Below are positions 1-13,187 of a stretch of DNA of 64,000 nt, piece after piece (position 1 is the first letter of the stretch; each line of letters begins with the position of its first letter). The stretch is from Monosporascus cannonballus (taxonomy: Eukaryota; Ascomycota; Sordariomycetes; Xylariales). The position numbers and the translations under genes are program-made. The stretch is from the NCBI GenBank assembly GCA_004154925.1, contig QJNS01000111.1, positions 142,693 through 206,692 of the forward strand, read 5' to 3'. The notes beneath the pieces were generated by a model that had not been told where the DNA came from, ran no database searches, and saw only the letters and a list, made by a program, of their open reading frames with translations.

Positions 1-2440
1 TTTGGTTTCTGTAAAATATTTCGGAATTATAAAATTTAATTTTTTTTATAATTTTCGATAAATACCCCTAATTTATTATAATTCTAATTAGGCGGTTACG
101 GATATCTATAATTTTCGCCTTATTATTAACAAAAATACTAATTTTTATAATAAAATACAAATTATTAAGTAAAATTAAAAAATATTATTTAATAACCCGA
201 ATATATTAATTATTAGAAAATTTAAATACGTTTAATTCGAACGTTAATCTTTATATATAAAGAATATAATAATATCGATTTTGGAACGATTAATATTAAA
301 ATGTCGAATTTCCGTTTTATAATTATATTTAATTAGGCCGTTAATTTAACGAAAGCTATTATATTTCGCAATTTTATTTTTTAAAGTATTATTAATAATT
401 AATATATATTTAAATTAATATATATAAATTAAAAAAGTAAAACGCAAATTATAGATATTAATATATTTAAGCCGGAAAATATTTTTTCCCATAATAAATA
501 TATTTCGTCCATAAGAATTAAATTATATTATTATTTAAAAATAAAATATAATATAATAATTTCGAATTAATTTTTCGATATTTATATAAAATTAAAACTA
601 ATATAGTTATGCCGTCCGGTAATTATACGGTTAAATATTTTAAGTTAAATTTTTTCGTATTTACGGATATTAAAGTAAAAATAAAATATAAAATTATTAA
701 CATAAAAATTTATTGTTTTTTTGCTAGCTTAATTAATAATATAATTTGGATAATAATTAAGTAAATAATTAAAACCCCGTTTACATAATTAGGAATTTTT
801 TAAAACGTATTTTAATAATAAAAGAAATATTAAATTTTTCGAAAACTATATTATATATCGTATTAATTTGTTTTTTCCGTAAAATACGGCCGTATGCGTT
901 AAATATAATATTTAATATAAAGCGAATAAATTAACAACATAAAGCTTTTAAAAGGTTATGGGCCGTATATATAATATTAATATATAGGTTAATTATATTT
1001 ATATTAATAAGAAATCCCAAACAATATCGGATAAAAATAAACGTTTTGTTTTAAAAAATTAAATGCTTAAAAGTTTAACATATTTACCTTAAAAATTTAA
1101 ATATATTACCTACATTTAATTAATTTACAAAATATTTTAAGGTTTATTATAAGTTATTTAAATATTATAAATTATTATTTTCGCTTATAATAATAATATA
1201 TTATTATATTAAATTAAAAAAATAAACAATTATAATACGTATTAATTAGGATTTTAAGTTATTTTTTATTAATAATTTTTAATTCGTATTAATTAAAATT
1301 ATTATTATATCAAAAAATAAAGATTTTAATTTTACGTTAAATTATATAACTTAAAATATTAAAAGTTAAATAATTAATATATATTAATAAAGTTAATAAT
1401 AATAATTTTTACAAATTTATATAAGAACGTATTAAACGGAACGAAAAAATCACAATTTGTTATTAAACGTTATTTTGGAGGTTTTGTTATTTTTGTGGGT
1501 ATTATTCTTAAAGGAGTTTAGCTGATATATTGGACCCCTGACAGATACTTTTTGATTAAAAGCTATAGCTGTGGCTACGACTGCTGCGCCGCAGGCGCAG
1601 CCACAACTTCTAAAATGGGGTCCTGATCACGATAAGGCAACGTTTCTAGAGGCCGTGGCTTGTCAGAACGTGACACCAAAAAACGAAAGTAAATCCGTAT
1701 ATAAATAAGAAAAGTTTAAATAGGGTTTTTTTATAAAAGTCCAACTTTTTAATTTTTACCTTGTTATCATTAATTATTATAAGAGATTCAGCTTTAATTT
1801 AATTCGTAAGTTATTAAACTTGTTTTTAAACCTTTTAATCGTGTTTTAAAGTTGTTAAACAGTTATGTTCTAAATACTGAACCATATATTAACGATAGAT
1901 ATTAATTAAAGTTTCATAATATTATTAACCAAAAGTTTGCAATCTATAACAGTTAAAAGATAAACTAATTATTAAATCTTTATCGTACAGATTTATATCA
2001 ATAAAAATGCCGTGGAAATTTAAGCACTAAAATAACTTAATTATTTTTATAAAATTAAGCATATTTTGACTAACGAAGTTTTATTATAAATTAAAATTAC
2101 TTAAATTATAAAAATAAATATATTTATATATTAATAATTTTTTTCGGTTTTCGGCTAAGTTTTAATTAGTTTATCGTTAATCTTGTCGATCCTGGCTCTG
2201 ATAGTTTTACTATCGATTCTGTCGAGCTATTATGTAACCAGTTTTATTTTTTATTTTTTTTAATCCCTGTTATGACCGTTTCTGGATATCGTAGTTCGTT
2301 AGGTCGAAACATAATTTTAACTTATATTAAACCACGTTAAGAATTTTATCGTTTTATTTGGACTTTTTTATTCCGTATCTATATTGATATATTTGTTCAA
2401 TAATTACAAGTTTCCGATTTGGGTGATTTTATATGGAAAT
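1..2440. repeat. AT-rich, RIP-like degraded repeat DNA
   Basis: About 2.4 kb, dominated by A and T with very many TpA steps and stop codons in all frames; no reading frame survives. A short GC-richer island lies around 1500-1690. This is the pattern expected of a transposon relic mutated by repeat-induced point mutation (C to T) in ascomycetes. Part of it (about 1385-1640) has an inverted, partly matching copy near 32010-32215, which supports a dispersed repeat. No transposase motif can be read. GC content returns to normal at about 2440. Confidence 0.75.
1385..1640 (-). repeat. Dispersed repeat segment, inverted relative to 32010-32215
   Basis: Reverse-complemented, this segment matches 32010-32215 in order. 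Both have an ATCAGG start, a CCNATTTTRGARGTTG block, a GC-rich hairpin (GGCTGCGCCTRCGGCGCAGC), then CCCACAAAAATAACAAA and TTCCGTTTAATACGTT. Most differences look like transitions. The hairpin arms (GCTGCGCC / GGCGCAGC) stand out in otherwise AT-rich sequence. The two copies lie about 30.5 kb apart in opposite orientation. Confidence 0.75.
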
Positions 2441-2760
2441 GGCGCCGCGTTTTTGATGAGGAGTGGCGAGCGTTAATGGGGATGTCATCTTAAGCACTAG
2501 AAAAGCTCTTCAAGCTTCCGGCGTGGTGCAGGCGAGGAAAGATCTGCCAACAACATAGCCAGTGGCGCTCCATGTGATGCTCGATCTCATAGCAGCACTA
2601 GGATAAGTCACTTGACCCTCGTCCGCAAATGAGCTGAACTGCCACACGCACCGTGATGCTGAAGCCCTCGAGTCAGCACTCTACGGGACAACCTTCTCCT
2701 TCCATTCGATTCTGGAGCTCCTGTGAGTGCACATGGTTACAAGAGGAGAGAATATAATCG

Positions 2761-5240
2761 ACTTACCCGTACTTCTTCAACTCCTCCATTAACGGCTAAT
2801 TGAACTTCGGTACACTGGGGCGAGAATACTCTTGTCAGCGATAGTCCCGTCAAGTACCTGGTTGGCGGCTATATGATATCAAGTGTTAGCAATCTCCAGA
2901 GAACGATGCCATTCGATGACCATAAACGGTCAGAAAGATGTAATTGGTTCACAATGCGCCTTGCTAATCAAGATGAATGCCAATGTCCAGGACAATGGCC
3001 AAATGGGGACCAGACAGGATATAATAATGAACATGGTCACGTGGTTTAACAGAGGTATGCAATAAGGGGGACTTCCCACTCCGCACGGTATCCCGGCCAA
3101 CTTCGCTGTCGCCAAGTATCTCCCGGTCCCTGTGGGAGCTCCATACTCGCAAAGAGCGGAAGTTCCGGTCTCCCTCGAGCCGTCCGTGCTTTCTATCTCA
3201 AATTTATATTAGAGCATCTCGAACGACGCAACTTAGCATGACCTCCCCAAGATACTCGTGGATGTCCAGATAATGCTTACCACCATGTCACGTTCACCAT
3301 CTTCATACTGCATCTTCTCTTCAAAGTGTAGCGCACAGGGTATCCAGTGGGTTCCCCTTGGGAGTGATGTTAAAATCCGAGAACATGTGAACTGAGCCAC
3401 GGTGTCAGTACTGCTCGTTACGAAAGGTTATGCAGCTGAGGGGGCGTGCTCAGTACATCTATAACCAATAAATAGCCGGTAGCACAGCAGCGGTGCTGTA
3501 TCGGGGCGGAATGGGATATAAAGATGGAGCAGAGTTGCTGGCGCCACTTGAGATTGGCGGTCAGTCTCTTCGTCACTTCTTCATCCTTAAAGACCGCATT
3601 CGAGAAATTGGCTGCAGAATATCGCTTTCGCCCGACGAAGATGCGTTGAGGATCTCCTGGGCGGCCTCCTTCCAAGTGATAGAATCCTCCAAGAGGCTCT
3701 GCGCCTCTTCACTGAAGTAGACAATATCAACGAGAACCTTGATAAACTCAGGGAATCCTGAGTACCTCAATGTCCGTCATCCGACAACAATAGTACTGCC
3801 CTGAAAGGAGGAACCTACTGCACTTTGCATAGGCTAGAACGGCCACTCGGTGTGTTCCTTGCACCGTGGATGATAATTTCTGCCTCCGTGGTCCTCTAAC
3901 GATCCTTGTGGGGAGTAGAATCACGGTTAGGGTATGCGATGAAACCGAAGCCAATAGGTAGGTAAATGTTAGATGGGTCAATAAAGACAGCCCAGGCAAG
4001 CTTACCTGGGTAGATGTGGTATGGATTGGCGGTGGCCATTGAGTCTCTATATCATCTATCGTTGGCAATACTCTATCCCGGCAGCAGGCGGTAATGTTAC
4101 CGAGTAACGGATATAATTAAGCATATTATTTCGTAGATAACATAGGCTGCACCTGACCGCTCATATAAACCTGGACGGGATTCTGGGTATGTGGAATGTT
4201 GTTTATCTGGAGCAACAACGTTCGCAGCCTTTCCGCACTGGTAAAAGCTTGCGGCATTGCTTACAGTGAGCGAAACTCCACGAGATCTAGTATATTACAC
4301 CGTGAGCACCACTCTCCAAGGCGGGCTTGAGCATCAAGACACACACCATAGCCGCACAGCCCACCGAGGCCTGCAGCCTCAACTCTCAAATTGTATAGGA
4401 GAGGGCTGTCCCGGAGCCAGTCGGGATAGGGAAGGAGAGAGAAATATGCAGGTTGCTTACGACCAAGGGAACCTTAAACCACACCCCGTTAGCATTGCTC
4501 CTTAAAGATCCCGTGGAAGCTGAGATGACTGGGAGAGAGCTGCGGTATAAAGCAGTACACGAGTGCTTACTTGTAGCCAGAGTCCTCCACAGCAGGACAG
4601 GAATGCTATGATCTTGCCTCCTACCTTATGCACGCTCTCGACGGTGAAAGTCGCGTACAGATAATCAGCTACCTTTAAATTCTTAGCATTTGGTATATTC
4701 AAATACCGCATTGCTTTTGTCTTTTTTTCTTCCTGCACCCTCGTAGGAATGCGATGTGACAGCTTGGCGGGCGGCCATAGGTCAACGCACCACGGTCGAG
4801 TTGAACCGTCAATATCCCACTGTATTTCGAGGCTACTAGGCAATTTGTAACTTACGTCGATCTCGTTCGTGGCCGTGATCCCTCTGTCCTTTGCCTGCTG
4901 GCCAAGCCCGGGCATGGCTGGAGGGGCATAGCTCGTCGGACGACGTTCGTCCGGTTTCGAATCGCGGACTTGATGGCAATATCATGCTGGGTCACGGCGG
5001 CGCTGAAGGCTTTTTCGTCAGTAACGTCAAGGGATACTGGTGTTGCAAGCTTGACACTCTCCGAGATTGTCTTTGCGCTCTCAAGCGTTCTGCGGGCTGG
5101 AAGACATGAGTTGGCGGAACTGTAGAAGCAATACCCCTTGCGAATGACTCATCAACAGAGACTGCAACACCAGCATCAAGTAGACAATCTAACGTGGGCC
5201 TGGTGACGAAGCCGGAGTCGCACTGGTGTTCTGGGGTGAA
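2761..5240 (-). pseudogene. LYS9: Decayed saccharopine dehydrogenase (LYS9-like) gene
   Basis: Read on the minus strand, pieces of the last lysine-biosynthesis enzyme of the aminoadipate pathway appear in the right order. They are GFVTRPTLDCLLDAG (about 5170-5215), TLESAKTISESVKLATPVSL then KSAIRNRTNVV (about 4960-5105), TSYAPPAMPGLGQQAKDRGI and TNEI in a shifted frame (about 4855-4945), ESVHKVGGKIIAFLSCCGG (about 4575-4650), MATANPYHIYP (about 4009-4040), AYPNRDSTPHKDR (about 3899-3950), RYSGFPEFIKVLVDI (about 3720-3770), CEYGAPTGTGRY and KLAGIPCGV (about 3080-3152), QVLDGTIADKSILAP (about 2815-2862) and LMEELKKYG (about 2768-2794). Several intron borders (GTAAGT, GTAAGC) remain. There is a frameshift after NVV, an apparent deletion of the segment before KSAIRN, in-frame stops and unreadable stretches. 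It is a relic; the functional copy must lie elsewhere. Confidence 0.85.
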
Positions 5241-8200
5241 TATATCGCTTATTGAGAGACTCACAGGGCACTTGATAGCAGCGAAATACGTTTATGAGCA
5301 ATGGCCGCTATTTCGTGACCAGAAGATGAATGGAGTTTGTTGTGGAAGTTAAGAGCCCAAAAATCTATCTTGTTCTGTCCAACCAGACGGAGGCGTGAAA
5401 GAAGCCCCTTATTCTCCAGCTGCTATCAGAGCCTGTGACACTTAGTAAAGGCTGCACCCCGTGCCGTTGCGTCGAAGGGCAAATGACTGACAATTGATTG
5501 AAATTGTAGCAATCGACTAGGTGCTTATAGCTGTACTGATATTGGAAGCCGTACGGGGGATTAATGCATAGCAACATTGGCAATGTATACTACGGAACCA
5601 AGGCCACCCAGATTATATAACAATAGAGAGTAAAATGCGTGTTGATGCTTAACATTATCTTTCGATTAAGCCGCTGGCTTATTATTAAATTCGGTATGCT
5701 ATAATATTTACCCCGGAGTTTTAAATATTGATATTATATGCTTTTTAAATAAATTGTAATTATTGTATAGTTAACCAAGCTTTAATAGGGGTTATGACTA
5801 TGAGAAATAATATTTCCATATGTTATTATACAGACAACTGTATATATAACCGTCCTTAAAGTGTCTTGGCCTTGAAAAATTATAAAATTTAGTTCTTCGT
5901 TATAGGCACCTTTCATTCTCTAGACTAGATCAAGCTGGTATTATGTCATGTGTGGATTAACCAGAAGGTGAAATTTATATGACTGTTTGTCTATACCAAC
6001 GGCACCATGCTTCATATACTCAACAGCGGCAGTACGGGCAACTTTCATCTGTGTTTCAAACATTGGTGCCTTTGCCTCGGCTAGCGTAAGTGGTGCGGAT
6101 TTGACTCAGTGCCGGTTTGTATCTCGGGTGTGCCCGCGCCATTTGTGAAAACGTAGACGTTGATAAGATCATCTGAATGGTGCCCCTTTGGCCATACCTA
6201 TTCAACGATAGGTTTTTTGGCGGTTTGCAACCTTTTAAGACGGAGATAAATTTGTGTTTTCTTATGTCAAGACATATTCCACCCGGGGCAAGTGAGTATA
6301 ACAGTCATCCACGTTGGAGTCACTCGAAAACCGCCTCCTTACCCCCATACCAACATAGCTTATGTCAGTGGTCTGTTAAAGATGACCGGCTGCTCGGAGC
6401 ATGACAGATATACGGTAATGACTCATCGTCCGCAGCTATAATTTAGCCCCAGGACAACCTGCCTGATCGGGGTAATCCGTAGCTGATATTCATGGTGCGT
6501 TAATCCATCAGATGTGCCTAATTTACTGAGCAAGCATTCATGATCGAGCCTACGGTCGGTGAGGGGAGATTGGTGTCGTCACTCGGACATGGAATTCCAC
6601 GTCGATTACGGGCGTCTAGGGGCGGGATAAGTGTATTCATGTTGGATGAGAAGCTACCCTTTCACATACGCCCTGGAGCCTCACGACACACATCAACCCC
6701 ATGTTCTAGATATTTTCCAGACATAACCCTTGACCGGAAACGGATGCGATATAAACGCGGAATGGGGGTATGGAGTTTGTGAATGGTATAGCTTAGTATC
6801 CGGCCAGACGTATATCCCGTAGGTACTGACCCTCCGCCATGTGGAACTTGCGACACACCTCGACCTTATACTACACTCTCTCCCAAAGACCAGAAGCCCA
6901 TCTTCAGTTTACATACGTACTGACAGACTCGAGGCTCTATATTTTGCGACCCTGGTCAGTCGGGGCATGCTATGGTATGTTTTGTAGTTGTCCAGTTACT
7001 GGGCCTCGCCGTATATTCTTTAAATGTAGCTGAACTATCGGACGAACCCAACCCCCCCCCTCCCTACGCCCATATTGCCTTCTTGGGAGGATCTATCACC
7101 GCTGCCATGCTGCGGTGGAGGTGTCAATGTCACCTCGATGAAGTTAACAGGGTATTCTCTGTAATATATTCGTAGCTCTGAGTATAACTGGAAAATCCTA
7201 GTGGTTTAGGACTGACGTATCTGCAGTGCCTCGTTTGTACCGGCCGCGGCCCCCGACGTACGCGGAGTCGACTATGAACGTACCATGTCAGTTTATACTT
7301 CATAACGTGTGTATAAGAGTTTTTAGCCTGGCATGATTGCTTTGTAGCCATCGCATGTACGTACGGATGATACGTGGTGCACAGGGGACTGCCATACAAT
7401 AAAGCACTATGCGCTGCATAGAAGGGAGCTCGAGGAGATATAGAGGTCATGGGCTAAATGAACACTGGTTCCTCAACTGGCCTCTTCACTTGTGGCGAAG
7501 ATATTGAGGGCGAAGCTCCCCATATAAGGACCTGGGGAGTTTAGCCATCGATATACCTGGCACGAGCAACAAGAATGGTTAATATCTTAGCTGTTACGAT
7601 TCCTATCTCATAAAAGTGAACCGAGCGCGACTTGTGATATCCGAAGCTCGACAAGTCTGACTACGGAATTATAGACCCGCAAGCATGGAGAGCGGGCCAT
7701 CGGCTACGAACTGGGGGATAGTATCTGGCTTCGCTGTCTGTCAATACCTACTAGATGTGTAATGATTCGTCAAGCCTGTTTGTCATGATACTAGGGTAAT
7801 TCCGGGTGGGCTGGATATTCCCCAAGCGTGGGCAGACTATGTTGTTTCGTTTGTGGTGTTGTCTAGTAAGTTTGGTTATACAAAGATGGCCTCCGTTTCC
7901 AAGTCAAGTCTTTACTTACGGCAACAACACCACCATCATAAGTAAGGGCACAGAGTGAGGTTTGTCACATGGAATACACACAGTTAACAGAAATGACACC
8001 CCGGATTTGAAGTGGCAGTGGCGTCCCCCTTTCACCGGAATTGAACACCATGGTTTTTCTTTTGGGGGGAAAGGGGGGGGGGTTTGTTACCAGGGAGAAC
8101 AGATCCGACTTACCAAACACGAGGCCAAGAGGCAGTTGACCTGACCTAACCGGGACACAATGAGGCGAATGGCTACAACTACCCCGGATTTCATCATAGG

Positions 8201-8611
8201 CTGTACTCACCCATGCACTTCATATTCCATAATGCATGCGGTAATTCGGAGTATACGCTGCTGTGCCTGGCGCGTGTTCCAAGAAGACTATGGATCCCAC
8301 CCGGGTTGACATGTAACTCCACCAGGAGCAATACCGACGAATTCAGACAGCCGAGCCACCACATACCAGGTCACGCCGCAACACGCACGGGTAGGATAAG
8401 GCAACCTGAGCGTGGTCCTCTTGCCTTGAGGTTAGCCTTGTAATCAGAGACCGAGACGGAATTCCCGTAGTATGAAACCAAACACCTAAGTCTAATTCAA
8501 TACGCCTCGATATGCAAATGTGGCTCTACTGTACACTATGTACAGGATTACGCGCAACCGTTGCCACGGCATCTCGTCTCTACGATGCGCCCCACACAAA
8601 ACATACTCATC
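5241..8611. other. Gene-poor stretch, no intact gene
   Basis: No spliced or unspliced gene could be built here. An AT-richer patch lies at about 5600-5960. A coding-like fragment on the minus strand near 5990-6140 (contains EAKAPMFETQMKVARTAAVE) suggests another gene relic, but I do not recognise the family. A plus-strand fragment near 7050-7130 (AHIAFLGGSITAAM) looks faintly like an SGNH-hydrolase block, but the match is too short to name. A run of G (about 8065-8083) is also present. The stretch looks like the same decayed neighbourhood as the LYS9 relic. Confidence 0.5.
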
Positions 8612-10104
8612 TTACAAAAGCATACGCCTCGGGTCCTCAATATACTCCTTGACCTTGACGAGGAACTGGACAGCCTCCCTGCCATCGAGCAGACGATGGT
8701 CGTAGGTCAGCGCAAGATACATCATTGGTCGAATTTCGACCTTGCCGTTCACAGCGACAGGCCTATCCTTGATGGCGTGGAGACCAAGCACGGCGCTTTG
8801 CGGCAGGTTGATGATGGGAGTACCGTAAAGAGAACCGAAGACGCCGCCATTGCTGATGGTGAATGTACCACCGGCCATATCCTCGATGGTGAGCTTGCCG
8901 TCACGAGCCTATGAAAAGGTGGTTAGCCACAAAACGGGGCCAGCATGCCAATGTCCAGGTGTCGACTCACCTTCCTGCCCATATCGGCGATGGACTTCTC
9001 AATGCTAACCATATCCATCGACTCGGCGTTGCGAACCACCGGCGTGACTAGACCCTTCTCGGTCGCGACAGCGACGCTGATGTCGACATAATCCCGATAG
9101 ACGATGGTATCACCGCCGTTTTCACCCTCGATGGAAGCGTTGATCGCGGGAATGTCGCGCATGGCCAGGATGCTGGCACGGGCGAAGGCGCTCATGAAAC
9201 CGAGCTTCACGCCGGTCTTCTTGAGGACTTCGTCCTTGTAGAGCTTACGGAATTCCATCAACGACGACATATCAACCTCGTTGAACGTGGTTAAGGAAGC
9301 GGCCGTATTTTGAGACTGCTTCAGGCGTTCTGCAATACGCAGACGCATGCGGTTCATCTTGACCTGTACCCTGCCTGTTAGCTTCCGTGTTACTGCCATA
9401 CAGGAGCCACCCGATTGGACGTACACGTCGTTCCTCGCGGCTTCCCAGCATGGGACCGGTGCTGGCGGGCGTCTCCTTAGCCGGCTGTGCGGCCGGCTGG
9501 GATTCCTTCTTAGGCTGGGGCGCAGGGCTGGGCTTGGCGGCTTGGGATTCCGGCTTGTTCTCAGCCTCGGCGGGAGCTGGTCGAGCTTCGGTAGGGGCTT
9601 CCTCCTTCTTCGGGGGTTCCTTAGACTCCGGCTTCTTGTCGCCGCCCTCGGGTTTCGCGGCGCCTCCCTCGATCTTGGCAATCTCCTGATCAACGACGAC
9701 CGTGTCCTCCTCGTTGGCGAGCAGCTCCTTCAGGACACCAGCCTCCGGCGCATTAACAGCGACATCAATCTGACAGCGAGTGCATTAGCAAACTCGTGGC
9801 GCAAGGTAACGGAGCCTGCACCGGCCCAGTCGGAGGTAGATACGGGTAGAATATTGGTTACCTTGTCAGTCTCAATGGTGGCAATCTCTTCGTCTTGCTC
9901 GACGTAGTCGCCGACTTGCTTGTTCCACTGCTTCAAAGTACCCTCGGTAATGGATTCGGCCATCTGCGGGACTTTGACGACGGTGTCGGCATAGGTACGA
10001 ACGTGGTTCATCAGCGCAGGCAACGGCATGCCCCGCAATGGCTGTTGTACTGATCGGCGTAGGTTGACAACCCGCGCAGCGGTGAGAACCCTCCTCGACA
10101 GCAT
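8612..10104 (-). CDS. KGD2: Dihydrolipoamide succinyltransferase, E2 of 2-oxoglutarate dehydrogenase
   Basis: Four exons: 9862-10104, 9425-9769, 8971-9363 and 8612-8908, giving 425 residues. E2 transfers the succinyl group from the lipoyl arm to CoA in the mitochondrial TCA-cycle complex. Residues 1-40 form an Arg-rich mitochondrial presequence. The lipoyl domain follows, with the lipoyl lysine in the ETDK motif (Lys81); intron 1 falls directly after it. A long Pro/Ala/Lys/Glu linker (about 115-185) leads straight into the catalytic domain (from [16 protein letters not shown]). No peripheral subunit-binding domain is visible, as is usual for eukaryotic E2o. The active-site motif DHRLLDG gives His398 and Asp402. 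The partner E3 gene (LPD1) is also in this window, 27 kb away. The start is the first ATG that opens the presequence. Confidence 0.96.
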
Positions 10105-11456
10105 CGTGACGGGCGACAGTGATGTAAAGACGAGATGGTGAACCGAGGTGAACCGGGAAAAGGGGAGAGAAGACTGGTGGGTCGTGTCGATGCAGATCTA
10201 ACACCCAATACAAAAGCCCTTCTTATGGGTGTGACGCACGTACGGAGAGATGGACGGGCCAGGGAGAGCAGCGACTCGGCGACAGGGCGACTTAAAGCCA
10301 AGAGCAACAGCAGGAGCAAGCCCACAGGAGGCTGCGAGATCCGAGCTGGTGTTGCAGTTTATGAGCGTGAATAATCCTAGGCTGGTAGTTGGGGCCGACA
10401 ATTCGAGAACCCAAATTAACGGGGGAGTTGAAAAGTAAAGTAGCGAATTGAGACGGAACTAACGAAGCTGTTGAAAAGTCGCAGCCATGTTTCTTCTGGA
10501 GAGCTCCACGGCCTACATCCCATTTTTTTTTTTTCCCGTCACAGCTGGATGTACCTCGACTCTACCACAGCATAGACTATATACCTACTAGATACTGGAT
10601 AGGTATGTGTATTCACGGTATTAAATCTTTAAATTGCGCGGCAACAATAGTAATAATACGCGCTAGAGCGGCCTGAAATATCCTGTGGTATCCCTCTAAC
10701 CATTAAAATTTAAGCCCGGGATCTACTTGAGGTAATCAATGCAAAAGCGATGCAAGTTTACGTACGTAGTCGGTATTTGCGGCTGTAGATGCAGGGAATA
10801 CCTGAGTCTTCTACTTCCGGCTTTCAGTGGGCTGGGCGGGCTGGGCGCGCATCAACTACTTGTAAGTCGGCTGAATGAGGGAGGAGGTAGGAGGTACTTG
10901 CGCGATCCGGTCGGCTTGTAGTTTGGTCCAATGAACCAATCAGCTCTTCGTCATTTTACCCGGGTTTCCGGAGGTGAATGTGCGCGTCAGGAACTGCAGA
11001 TGGTGACGACTTAACAAAGAATCGACCCAGCCACGGCGAAGGAGGAATACCGGTGGCGGGACCGAGCTAGTAACAGCCCTCATCAGCTGTCAGAAACCGA
11101 TGAGGTCTAAGCTTTACCGCATGTGGCGCATGTGGCGCATGTAGCCTCGCTATGGAACAAGTGCCTCAGGCCGCTTTCTTCTAAAAGTAACCAGTTACAT
11201 TCAGGGTAATTAATTTGATGAACCAAGCTCCAGCAGCTTCGGTAGGTATGCTTGCGACGAGACAGCACCCACGACTTTGATTCCCATAGTCTGACGGTAT
11301 TCCACTCGGCCTCATCGAAGGCTTCACGCTTCCGAGATAGACACCGCCTGGAATATCTTGCGACCGATTCGATTCGCGGTGTTTGTAGCTCGCACCCGAT
11401 TACACTTCGCTCGAGAATTACGGGAACGAGAAAATACGGAACGGGGCTTGTTCAAC
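10105..11456. other. Divergent intergenic region KGD2 / NDUFB9
   Basis: About 1.35 kb between two divergent genes for mitochondrial proteins, so it must hold both promoters. A T-run sits at about 10523-10534. ATTGG (inverse CCAAT) occurs near 10925-10940 in a TCCAATGAACCAATCAGC context, which is a plausible CCAAT/HAP element. I see no RNA gene or further coding exon. Confidence 0.5.
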
Positions 11457-12051
11457 ATGTCAAACCGACAAGCTGCTTTGTGAGATTTCGTTGGCCTTCT
11501 TTGAGCGCAGCAAGCTCTAACATGGCTGCCTCGTAGGTCGCTCTATCGACGCTCATTAAAGCTGGCTCTCGATTGGGCCGTCCACCGTCACTTATGGCGA
11601 GGCCAAGCTCTTTACATCCGATCCCTCTTCGAGGCCAACCGGAACATCACAGATACGAGGAAACAAAGGGTACAAGCTCCCACAACTCCACCGGCCACTT
11701 GTTAGATCTGGCTTGCGCCACACTGGCGCTGATCAGACCTCGGATCGCTGACGTGAATGAGCGCGGAATATAGGCGTTATTGCGGGAGACCGAGAAGCTG
11801 CTGGAGACATGGAAACACCCCGACCCGTATTGTCATCCTACAGCCCCCGGAGGTGAGTTTATGCTTGAGGAATGGCCTACCACTGGAAACCAGGGGTTAG
11901 ACTGACCAACTTTCGAAACAGGCTCCAAGTATGAGCGGAACCTGCCAGTACACAACACTGCCCGTGAGTCCCCCCGGCGATGTTGACACCACGCCATACG
12001 CTTCTATTTGATACTGACGTTGATCTAGCGCCGCCACCGCTCAAGTTCTAA
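11457..12051 (+). CDS. NDUFB9: Complex I LYR-motif subunit (NDUFB9 / B22 type)
   Basis: A small five-exon gene: 11457-11479, 11537-11669, 11774-11852, 11922-11963 and 12029-12051, giving 99 residues. The protein begins MSNRQAALSLYRRSLKLALD, with the LYR motif at residues 10-12. It continues with the Complex1_LYR helix block (DWAVHRHLWRGQALYIRSLF, EANRN) and ends with a family-typical tail (WKHPDPY, PTAPGGSKYERNLP, PPPPLKF). It is an accessory subunit of the NADH:ubiquinone oxidoreductase membrane arm; LYR proteins bind acyl carrier protein. All four introns have GT-AG ends and CTAAC/CTGAC branch sites, and every junction keeps frame. The exons are too short to appear as open reading frames, so it is easily missed. 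Only the exact subunit name rests on memory of fungal homologues. Confidence 0.88.

Positions 12052-13187
<1,136 letters not shown>

Noticed and set aside
4940..4970. TTCGAATC-like string suggesting a tRNA T-arm
   Set aside because: No matching acceptor stem, anticodon arm or D-arm around it; it lies within the LYS9 relic. No convincing tRNA gene was found anywhere in the window.
9347..9907. 186-codon open frame on the plus strand opposite KGD2
   Set aside because: It is the antisense shadow of the Pro/Ala/Lys-rich linker of KGD2; the composition (Leu/Gly/Arg repeats) mirrors GC-rich coding on the other strand.
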